Source: Acidimicrobiia bacterium
Lineage (GTDB): Bacteria > Actinomycetota > Acidimicrobiia > UBA5794 > UBA11373
Length of the DNA: 6,771 nucleotides
Assembly: GCA_025456165.1 (NCBI GenBank)
Contig: JALOLI010000062.1
Location: forward strand, 1 to 6,771
Reading direction: 5' to 3'
Part shown: in pieces, positions 1 through 4,886 of the stretch
How positions within the stretch are numbered: the first letter of the stretch is position 1
Layout of the letters: each line of letters begins with the position of its first letter
The notes under the pieces: model-generated
The model's input: the letters and a program-made list of their open reading frames with translations, nothing else
Databases searched by the model: none
Told to the model about the DNA's origin: nothing
Program-made: the position numbers and the translations under genes

Positions 1-48
1 CGCTACGCCGCCCGGTACGGCTACTCCCTCGACCCGCCCGTCGCCTGA
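1..48 (+). CDS. C-terminal end of an unidentified protein (partial)
   Basis: Only the last 15 codons and the TGA stop are present, reading RYAARYGYSLDPPVA. The frame is open from base 1 and stops 17 bases before a strong hairpin, which is what the end of a real plus-strand gene would look like. The tail is too short to assign to a family, and I do not recognise it. It converges with the secreted-protein gene that follows on the other strand. Confidence 0.55.
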   Translation, partial: RYAARYGYSLDPPVA

Positions 49-64
49 GTCACCCCACGCGCGC

Positions 65-90
65 CGGGAGGGCCCCGCAGGGCCCTCCCG
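65..90. terminator. GC-rich hairpin terminator between convergent genes
   Basis: A perfect 11-bp stem (65-75 pairs with 80-90) closes a CGCA tetraloop. It lies between the stop of the partial plus-strand gene (48) and the stop of the minus-strand secreted-protein gene (114), so it can serve both. Neither side has a clear T-run, so it is a canonical stem without a U-tract. Such hairpins are common at gene ends in high-GC actinobacteria. Termination is inferred from position and stem strength. Confidence 0.7.
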
Positions 91-113
91 TCCGATGGCA
101 CTTGGGGGGAGTC

Positions 114-752
114 TCAGGTGCCCAGGTCGTCGATTCCGGCGTCGTCGTCCATGCAGGGCCCGTCGCCGGGTCCGCCCATCCCGCCGTGGCGGCCGCGGCC
201 CATGCCGGGCCCGCCCAGGAAGGGGCGCTCGATCTCGCCGTTGACCGAGGCGGTGATGCGCTCGGTCATGTCCTCGAGCATGTCGGCCTTCTCCTCTGCG
301 GTGATGCGGCCGTCGGCAACCAGCTCGTCGAGGTGCGCATCGGCCAGGCCGACCAGATGGTCGATCAAGGCAGCGGCGGTGCTCCCGTTGGCCACCGCCA
401 GGTCGGCCAGGGTCTGGCCGTCGCGCAAGGCATCGAGCAGTGCCTCCGGGGTCAGCCCCAGGAAGTCGGCCGCCTCGCGGATCGCCTCGATGCCGTGGCC
501 CATGGGGCCGTGCGGCCGGGGCAGGGCCTCGGCCAGGGTATCGGCCACCGCTTCGGCCTGGCTCTGGTCGATGGTGCCCTCGTCCACGAGGGGGGCCAGC
601 CACTCGACGATCTTGGAGCGAATCGGCGTCTCCTCGACGGTCGTCGCCGGGTCGGTGGTGGCCGCATCGTCGGACTGCGCCAGGGCGACGCCGGTCATGG
701 CCAGCGCCGCCACCACCAGCAGCATGGCGCCGATCTTGAGGGTCTGCTTCAA
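114..752 (-). CDS. Small secreted alpha-helical protein with Gly/Met/His-rich tail
   Basis: This 212-residue protein has an N-terminal signal peptide (KQTLK, then a hydrophobic core to about residue 25, with a plausible signal peptidase I site after VALA). The mature part is mostly predicted helix. Two similar acidic units, LVDEGTIDQSQAEAVADTL (55-73) and LVADGRITAEEKADMLEDM (144-162), flank a segment with LGLTPEALLDALRDGQTLA (98-116). The tail at about 179-205 is rich in Gly, Met and His, with one Cys and an Asp cluster. The overall style recalls short secreted helical proteins of the DUF2680/YckD kind, but I cannot assign a family. The start is TTG, chosen because AGGAGGT sits five bases upstream and the signal peptide begins there. 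It lies 67 bases downstream of the exporter gene on the same strand, so co-transcription is likely. The tail could bind metal; that is speculation. Confidence 0.8.
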   Translation of the reverse strand: MKQTLKIGAMLLVVAALAMTGVALAQSDDAATTDPATTVEETPIRSKIVEWLAPLVDEGTIDQSQAEAVADTLAEALPRPHGPMGHGIEAIREAADFLGLTPEALLDALRDGQTLADLAVANGSTAAALIDHLVGLADAHLDELVADGRITAEEKADMLEDMTERITASVNGEIERPFLGGPGMGRGRHGGMGGPGDGPCMDDDAGIDDLGT

Positions 753-756
753 AACG

Positions 757-763
757 ACCTCCT
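757..763 (-). promoter_or_regulatory. Shine-Dalgarno of the secreted-protein gene
   Basis: On the minus strand this reads AGGAGGT, ending four bases before the TTG start codon at 752-750. It is a near-perfect anti-16S match and is the main reason for accepting TTG as the start. Confidence 0.75.
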
Positions 764-790
764 AGGTTCGTTGTGCCCCCATCGTCGGGC

Positions 791-816
791 GGCCCTGTTC
801 GAGAACCGTAAGGGCC
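791..816. other. Imperfect intercistronic stem-loop
   Basis: GGCCCT (791-796) pairs with AGGGCC (811-816). An inner GTT/AAC stem closes a CGAG loop, and a four-base CGTA bulge sits on one side. It lies between the exporter stop (820) and the secreted-protein start (752). With no U-tract it is a weak candidate for a partial terminator or an mRNA-processing/stabilising element. The 10-bp palindrome AAGGGCCCTT (810-819) overlaps one arm. Confidence 0.35.
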
Positions 817-819
817 CTT

Positions 820-2727
820 TCAAACTTCCGTGGCCCGGAACTGGGTCTCGTAGAGGCCGGCGTAGAGGCCGCCGCGGGCCAGCAACGCGGCGTGGGTCCC
901 GTCCTCCACGATCCGCCCGCCGTCGAGCACCAGGATCCGGTCGGCTGCCAGGATCGTGGACAGCCGATGGGCGATCACGAAAGAGGTGCGCCCCGCCAGC
1001 ACCCGCTCCAGCGCCTGCTGGATGAGAGCCTCCGACTGAGCATCGAGGTGGGCCGTGGCCTCGTCCAGGATCAGGATGCGGGGATCCTTCAGCACCACCC
1101 GGGCGATGGCCACCCGCTGCTTCTCCCCGCCCGACAGCCGGTAGCCGCGCTCTCCCACCACCGTCTCGTAGCCGCCCGGCAGGCCGGCGATGAAGTCGTA
1201 GATGTTGGCCACCCGGCAGGCCTCCTCCAGTTGGGCGGCGGTGGCATCGGGCCGGGCGTAGCGCAGGTTGGCGGCCAGCGTGTCGTGGAACAGGTAGGTC
1301 TCCTGGGTCACCACCCCGATTCCCCGGGCCAGGCTCTCGAGAGTCACCGAGCGCACGTCTCGTCCGTCGATGAGCACCCGGCCGCGGGTGGCGTCGTACA
1401 GCCGGGGGATCAGCCAGGACACTGTGGTCTTGCCGGCCCCGCTGGGCCCCACCAGGGCGATCAGTTCCCCGGGAGCCACATCGAAGGAGACCTCCACCAG
1501 CGCCGGCGTGGTGCGGGAGGGAGCCGGCGACGCCTCCGCAGACGAACCCGCAGGCTGGTGCCACGAGAAGCGGCGCACGTGGGCCAGGCCCCCGGCCGCC
1601 GCCGCCCGGTAGTCGAAGCCGACGCCCTCGAAGGTGACCCGTCCCACCATAGGGTCCAGCGGCTCGGCGTCGGGGACGTCGGCTACCTCGCGGGGCAGGT
1701 CCAGCACCTCGAACACCCGCTCGAAGGAGACCAGCGAAGTGGCCAGTTCCACCCGGGCGTTGGTGAGGCCGGTCAGCGGCCCGTAGAGGTTCGCCAGGTA
1801 GGCGGAGAGGGCCACCACGGTGCCCACCGTCAGCGACCCCCGGATCACCAGCACGGCCCCCAGCCAGAAGACCAGGGCGGTGCCCAGAGCGCTCACCACC
1901 CCGAGGGCCATGAAGAACCACCGGCCCACCAGGGCGCGGCGGACCCCCAGGTCGCGCCCCTCCGCCGCCTGCTCGCGGTAGCGGCGGTCCTCGTCGGAGG
2001 TGCGGGCGAACAGCTTGACCAGCAGGGCGCCGCTGAGGTTGAGGGTCTCGTTGAGGGTGTTGTTCATGCGGGCGTTGGCATCCATCTGCTGGCGGGTCAC
2101 CCGGCGCAGCACCCGCCCCACCCGGCGGGAGGGGATGATGAAGAGGGGCAGCACCGCCACTGCCACCAGGGTGAGGCGCCACTCCAGGCGGAGCATCACC
2201 GCCAGCGTCACGCCGGCGGTGACCAGGTTCGAGGCGACCGAGACCACCGTCCCGGTGATGGCTTGCTGTGCCCCCACCACGTCGTTGTTGAGGCGGGACA
2301 TCAGCTCTCCGGGCCGGGCCCCGGTGAAGAAGGCCAGCGACATCCGCTGCAGGTGGGCGAAGAGGCTGGTGCGCAGGTCGAAGATGATCCCCTCCCCCGC
2401 CCGGGCCGAGGCCCAGCGCTGCGCCACCCCGATCACCCCGTTGAGCAGGGGGACCGCCACCATGCCCAGGCCGAGCACGGTGACCCGGCCCAGCTTCCCT
2501 TCGGGGATCGCCCGGTCGATCAGGTCCCGCATCAACAGGGGCGGGAGCAAGCCGACGAGGGCGGCCAGGATGATGGTCGCCAGGACCAGCCACAAGAGCC
2601 GGTGGTAGGGACGGGCGTAGGCCAGGACCCGGCGCAGGAGGCGCCGGTCGAGCGCCGGGCGATCCTGTTCCTCGTCGTATTGCAGGTACGACCACCAGCC
2701 GCCGCCGTGGCCTCCGCCCGGGATGAT
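820..2727 (-). CDS. Type I ABC exporter half-transporter (MsbA/MdlB-like), probable ATC start
   Basis: This is a membrane exporter with one transmembrane domain fused to one ATPase domain, about 635 residues, expected to act as a dimer moving a lipid, drug or peptide outward. Numbering from the ATC start, six membrane segments lie in roughly residues 45-320. The ATPase carries an A-loop FDY near 373, Walker A GPSGAGKTT (427-435), Q-loop Gln475, signature LSGGE (531-535), Walker B ILILDE with Glu556, D-loop AHLD and H-loop His587, so it looks catalytically intact. An insert of about 33 residues separates the A-loop from the first ATPase strand. The first canonical start, TTG at 2595, would begin inside membrane segment 1 and lose GGGWWSYLQYDEEQDRP and LLRRVLAYARPY, which resemble the usual N-terminus of such exporters. 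An in-frame TAG lies at 2754-2752. Between it and 2595 there is no NTG codon except CTG. ATC at 2727 (or the next ATC at 2724) follows AGGAGG. It is preceded by the lipoprotein gene 58 bases away on the same strand. Confidence 0.9.
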   Translation of the reverse strand: MIPGGGHGGGWWSYLQYDEEQDRPALDRRLLRRVLAYARPYHRLLWLVLATIILAALVGLLPPLLMRDLIDRAIPEGKLGRVTVLGLGMVAVPLLNGVIGVAQRWASARAGEGIIFDLRTSLFAHLQRMSLAFFTGARPGELMSRLNNDVVGAQQAITGTVVSVASNLVTAGVTLAVMLRLEWRLTLVAVAVLPLFIIPSRRVGRVLRRVTRQQMDANARMNNTLNETLNLSGALLVKLFARTSDEDRRYREQAAEGRDLGVRRALVGRWFFMALGVVSALGTALVFWLGAVLVIRGSLTVGTVVALSAYLANLYGPLTGLTNARVELATSLVSFERVFEVLDLPREVADVPDAEPLDPMVGRVTFEGVGFDYRAAAAGGLAHVRRFSWHQPAGSSAEASPAPSRTTPALVEVSFDVAPGELIALVGPSGAGKTTVSWLIPRLYDATRGRVLIDGRDVRSVTLESLARGIGVVTQETYLFHDTLAANLRYARPDATAAQLEEACRVANIYDFIAGLPGGYETVVGERGYRLSGGEKQRVAIARVVLKDPRILILDEATAHLDAQSEALIQQALERVLAGRTSFVIAHRLSTILAADRILVLDGGRIVEDGTHAALLARGGLYAGLYETQFRATEV

Positions 2728-2732
2728 CTCCG

Positions 2733-2738
2733 CCTCCT
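2733..2738 (-). promoter_or_regulatory. Shine-Dalgarno that places the ABC exporter start
   Basis: On the minus strand this is AGGAGG, followed by CGGAG and then ATC ATC CCG. The spacing is five bases to the first ATC and eight to the second, both acceptable. No ATG, GTG or TTG lies in the exporter frame at this distance, so the site argues for initiation at a non-NTG codon. Confidence 0.6.
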
Positions 2739-2748
2739 GGTCGGCACC

Positions 2749-2754
2749 AGGCTA
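2749..2754 (-). promoter_or_regulatory. Candidate -10 element upstream of the ABC exporter
   Basis: On the minus strand this reads TAGCCT, a TAnnnT-type -10, and its TAG is also the in-frame stop that bounds the exporter's N-terminus. A transcript starting about seven bases downstream would have only a short leader before AGGAGG. No recognisable -35 is present. It may give the exporter its own promoter inside the cluster. Confidence 0.35.
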
Positions 2755-2785
2755 TCGGCCGGAGCCCCCTTACCCGCCGCCCGCC

Positions 2786-3493
2786 TCAGCCGTCGCCGGA
2801 GGGCAGGAAGGAGAGCAGCTGCAGTGCGGTCAGGGAGTCGGCCATGGCGAAGCAGGACTCCTCGCTGATCCCCCGGCGGCAGAACAGCTGGTAAACGTAG
2901 TCGCCCGCCGCCCAGGCCAGCTCCCGCCCGTCGGCCGCCTGGAAGGTTGAGACGCCGCTCGACCCCTCGTCGGGCAGGGCGGAGCGCAGCCCCACGCGCA
3001 GCACCACCAGCTGGCCTTCCAGGCGCGGCACGGTGTAGGGCTCGGCCGTCCACAGGCCGAAAGCGGCGGAGGTGGCCACATCCAGGGTCCCGGTCTGCGT
3101 GTCGAAGACCAGCTGGCTCGAGATGTGGGTGACCTTCTCCGGGACCATGCGGGGAAACTCGATGCCGGGCAGGGCGGCGGCGACTTCGAAGCGGCTCGCC
3201 TGGATGTAGGGATCCACCCCGGTGCTCCGCTGCCAGACCCGGCGGGTGACGCCGTCGGCTCCTTCGCCCGCCCCCGCCTCGAACTCGTCGTTGACCCAGA
3301 TCACATCGCCGGACAGCCGGGTAAGGGCCATGCCGCCGCCCGGCTGGGGCAGGGTGGTCGTCGTGATGCTGGTAGTGGAGCCGCCGTGGACGATGTCGCG
3401 CGACATGTCGCCCACTCCTTCGAGGACGTCGCCGCACCCCGCCGCCGTGAGGGCGACGAGAGCGAGCATCAGAGTGAGCCGGCGCCGGTCCAT
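2786..3493 (-). CDS. Predicted lipoprotein of unknown function
   Basis: This 235-residue exported protein is probably lipid-anchored. After an N-terminal MDRRR there is a hydrophobic stretch ending in LTAAGC, a lipobox with Cys20 as the modified residue. A short polar linker follows containing TTSITTTTLPQPGGG, the kind of Thr-rich spacer seen in actinobacterial surface lipoproteins. The remainder (about 55-230) looks like a soluble beta/alpha domain containing TRRVWQRSTGVDPYIQASRF and VTHISSQLVFDTQTG. Cys205 and Cys214 are close together and could form a disulfide. I do not recognise the domain. I chose ATG at 3493 over an in-frame TTG at 3511 because the signal peptide fits better and a -10-like CATAAT lies at 3531-3526, leaving a leader of about 25 bases. 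The ATG lacks a clear Shine-Dalgarno. It is the first gene of the minus-strand set with the ABC exporter, so a role as an accessory or substrate-handling protein is possible but unproven. Confidence 0.8.
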   Translation of the reverse strand: MDRRRLTLMLALVALTAAGCGDVLEGVGDMSRDIVHGGSTTSITTTTLPQPGGGMALTRLSGDVIWVNDEFEAGAGEGADGVTRRVWQRSTGVDPYIQASRFEVAAALPGIEFPRMVPEKVTHISSQLVFDTQTGTLDVATSAAFGLWTAEPYTVPRLEGQLVVLRVGLRSALPDEGSSGVSTFQAADGRELAWAAGDYVYQLFCRRGISEESCFAMADSLTALQLLSFLPSGDG

Positions 3494-3525
3494 GTCTCGG
3501 GCCGAAGGCAATGGGCCCCGGGAGG

Positions 3526-3531
3526 ATTATG
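3526..3531 (-). promoter_or_regulatory. Candidate -10 element of the lipoprotein gene
   Basis: On the minus strand this reads CATAAT, five of six bases matching TATAAT, which stands out in such GC-rich DNA. A start site about seven bases downstream would leave roughly 25 bases to the ATG at 3493. No convincing -35 hexamer is seen at 16-18 bases upstream. Confidence 0.45.
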
Positions 3532-3538
3532 GTCGCCC

Positions 3539-3555
3539 GCCCGGGAAAGCCGGGC
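3539..3555. other. Short inverted repeat in the divergent spacer
   Basis: GCCCGG (3539-3544) and CCGGGC (3550-3555) form a 6-bp stem around GAAAG. It lies just upstream of the lipoprotein -10 candidate. It is short and GC-only, so it may be chance. Confidence 0.25.
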
Positions 3556-3576
3556 AGTCAGCCCGCCGGGGATCCT

Positions 3577-3600
3577 CCGGCTGCCTCGGCAGGCAGCCGG
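3577..3600. repeat. Perfect 10-bp dyad in the divergent spacer
   Basis: CCGGCTGCCT (3577-3586) is followed by CGGC and then the exact reverse complement AGGCAGCCGG (3591-3600). It sits between two divergent genes, upstream of both candidate -10 boxes, so it does not end any visible gene. It could be an operator for a dimeric regulator or a cruciform-forming site. The rest of the 3494-3677 spacer shows nothing else beyond the elements listed. Confidence 0.45.
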
Positions 3601-3662
3601 CGCACCGCCCACTACCGCCTCGCCGAAGCCCGGCGCCAACCGGCCTCCCCGCCCCAGGCCGG

Positions 3663-3668
3663 TAGCCT
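3663..3668 (+). promoter_or_regulatory. Candidate -10 element for a near-leaderless transcript
   Basis: TAGCCT lies nine bases before the ATG at 3678, with no Shine-Dalgarno in between. A transcript starting about seven bases after the hexamer would carry almost no 5' leader, an arrangement common in actinobacteria. No -35 is recognisable. Confidence 0.45.
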
Positions 3669-3677
3669 GCCGCCGGC

Positions 3678-4433
3678 ATGTCCCGCCGCGTCATCACCCT
3701 GTTCCGGGAGGGCTTCCCCACCCGGCTGGCCTTCGACACGGCCGTTTCCCGGGCCCTGCTCGAAGCGGCCGCCGCCGGAACCGGACCCGAGGCCTTCCGC
3801 CTGTTCGTCCCGGGCCGGGTGCTGGCCTTCGGCAGCCGCGACGCCGCCCATCCCGGCTACCCGGCGGCCTGCAACGCAGCCCGCGCCGAGGGCTTCGCCC
3901 CGGTGGAGCGTCTGGCCGGAGGCCGGGCCGCCGTCTTCCACGAGGGGACCCTGGCCTTCGCCTGGGCGATCCCCGACCCCGAGCCGCGGCGCTCCATCCA
4001 CCTCCGCTTCCGGGAACTGGCCGCCGTGGTGGTCGAGGCCCTGGCCTCGCTCGGGGTCGACGCCCGGGTGGGCGAGGTGCCGGGCGAGTACTGCCCCGGC
4101 GAGTACAGCGTCAACGCCGGAGGGCGGCGCAAGCTCATGGGGGTGGGGCAGCGCCTGGTGGCCGGGGCGGCCCATGTGGGCGGGGTGGTGGTGGTCGACC
4201 GTCCGGACCTGGTGAACCGAGCGCTGACCCCGGTATACGCGCTCCTGGGTTTCGCCTGGGACCCGGCCGTCACCGGGAGCGTCGCCGACACCGCCGAGGC
4301 CTCGGTGGACCAAGTAGCCGATGCCCTGGCTGCCGCCCTGGCTCGCCGCGCCGACCTGGAGGAGGCTCCCCTGCCGCCCTCCGTCCTGGAACGGGCCGAG
4401 GCGCTGGCCGCCCTCGCCCCGCCGCCCCGATAG
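3678..4433 (+). CDS. Lipoate-protein ligase / octanoyltransferase family protein (BPL/LplA/LipB fold)
   Basis: This 251-residue cytoplasmic protein belongs to the family that attaches or transfers lipoyl/octanoyl groups onto lipoyl domains of 2-oxoacid dehydrogenases and the glycine cleavage H protein. The family pattern is visible in order: RLFVPGRVLAFGSRD (41-55), the acyl-binding RLAGGRAAVFHEGTLAFAW (78-96, with His88) in place of the LplA RRxSGGGAVYHD motif, then GEYCPGEYSVN (136-146, Cys139), and the conserved lysine in RRKLMGVGQRLV (Lys152). A Cys just before the Lys motif is also a hallmark of LipM/LipL octanoyltransferases, so ligase versus acyltransferase cannot be decided here. The start ATG gives a full-length protein with no upstream alternative needed. 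It is followed by aroQ nine bases after its stop. No lipA or canonical lipB is in the window. Confidence 0.85.
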   Translation: MSRRVITLFREGFPTRLAFDTAVSRALLEAAAAGTGPEAFRLFVPGRVLAFGSRDAAHPGYPAACNAARAEGFAPVERLAGGRAAVFHEGTLAFAWAIPDPEPRRSIHLRFRELAAVVVEALASLGVDARVGEVPGEYCPGEYSVNAGGRRKLMGVGQRLVAGAAHVGGVVVVDRPDLVNRALTPVYALLGFAWDPAVTGSVADTAEASVDQVADALAAALARRADLEEAPLPPSVLERAEALAALAPPPR

Positions 4434-4436
4434 CCT
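4431..4436 (+). promoter_or_regulatory. Candidate -10 element for aroQ, overlapping the upstream stop codon
   Basis: TAGCCT begins with the TAG stop of the preceding gene and lies six bases before the aroQ ATG. If used, it would produce a leaderless aroQ mRNA independent of the upstream gene. Only a weak GGGG stands in for a Shine-Dalgarno. Confidence 0.4.
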
Positions 4437-4442
4437 GGGGTC

Positions 4443-4886
4443 ATGCGGGTGCTCATCGTCAACGGCCCCAACCTGAACCTGCTCGGGGTGCGCTGCCCGG
4501 AGGTGTACGGCACCGCCACCCTCGCCGAGTTGGAGGAGCGCTGCCGGGAGTGGGGCGCCGCCCTGGGCCTCGAGGTGGAGACCTTCCAGTCGAACCACGA
4601 GGGGGCGATCATCGACCGCCTCCACGAGGCGCTGGGGCGCTGCGACGGGGTGGTGCTCAACCCGGGGGCGCTCACCCACTACTCCTACGCCCTCCACGAC
4701 GCGGTGGAGGCGATCGCCCTGCCCGTGGTGGAGGTCCACCTCTCGGACATCGCCGCCCGCGAGGAGTGGCGAGCCCGTTCGGTCGTCTCCCCCGCCTGCG
4801 CCGCCACCATCAGCGGGCACGGCCTCGACGGCTACCGGCAGGCCCTGGAGTTCCTCGCCGCCCGGGGTCAGGCCCCCGCCAGGTAG
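4443..4886 (+). CDS. aroQ: Type II 3-dehydroquinate dehydratase
   Basis: It catalyses the third step of the shikimate pathway, 3-dehydroquinate to 3-dehydroshikimate, in the cytoplasm; the family forms dodecamers. The 147-residue length is typical. Visible motifs are NGPNLNLLG (7-15), the flexible lid RxPxxYG with Arg17 and catalytic Tyr22, [10 protein letters not shown] (49-58), [16 protein letters not shown] with Asn73 and His79 (72-87), VEVHLSD with catalytic His99 and Ser101 (96-102), REEWR with Arg110, and the C-terminal ISGHGLDGY (123-131). These residues match the M. tuberculosis enzyme with an offset of two. The usual HxSN motif reads HLSD here, a conservative change. It follows the LplA-family gene by nine bases, and its last 19 bases overlap the tail of the convergent aminotransferase gene. 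Confidence 0.97.
   Translation: MRVLIVNGPNLNLLGVRCPEVYGTATLAELEERCREWGAALGLEVETFQSNHEGAIIDRLHEALGRCDGVVLNPGALTHYSYALHDAVEAIALPVVEVHLSDIAAREEWRARSVVSPACAATISGHGLDGYRQALEFLAARGQAPAR

Noticed and set aside
805..810. Minus-strand TACGGT as a -10 for the secreted-protein gene
   Set aside because: It matches TAnnnT and has a TTGAAA nearby, but the spacing of seven bases between them is wrong for a promoter, so I did not call it.
2593..2595. TTG at 2595 as the exporter start
   Set aside because: It would begin at the first membrane helix, lacks a good Shine-Dalgarno, and discards a plausible conserved N-terminal segment of 44 residues.
749..2695. Minus-strand open frame starting with GTG at 2695, overlapping the exporter
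   Set aside because: It is another frame of the exporter region with a Pro/Gly/Arg-rich translation and no motifs. A frameshift was considered as the source of the exporter's N-terminus, but the conserved N-terminal residues are already in the exporter frame.
892..2868. Long plus-strand open frame opposite the ABC exporter
   Set aside because: It is the antisense shadow of a well-conserved exporter in GC-rich DNA. Its composition (Gly, Arg, His, Gln-rich, no domain) is that of a mirrored frame.
3509..3511. TTG at 3511 as the lipoprotein start
   Set aside because: It adds six residues before the signal peptide, has no Shine-Dalgarno, and lies too close to the expected transcription start; ATG at 3493 fits better.
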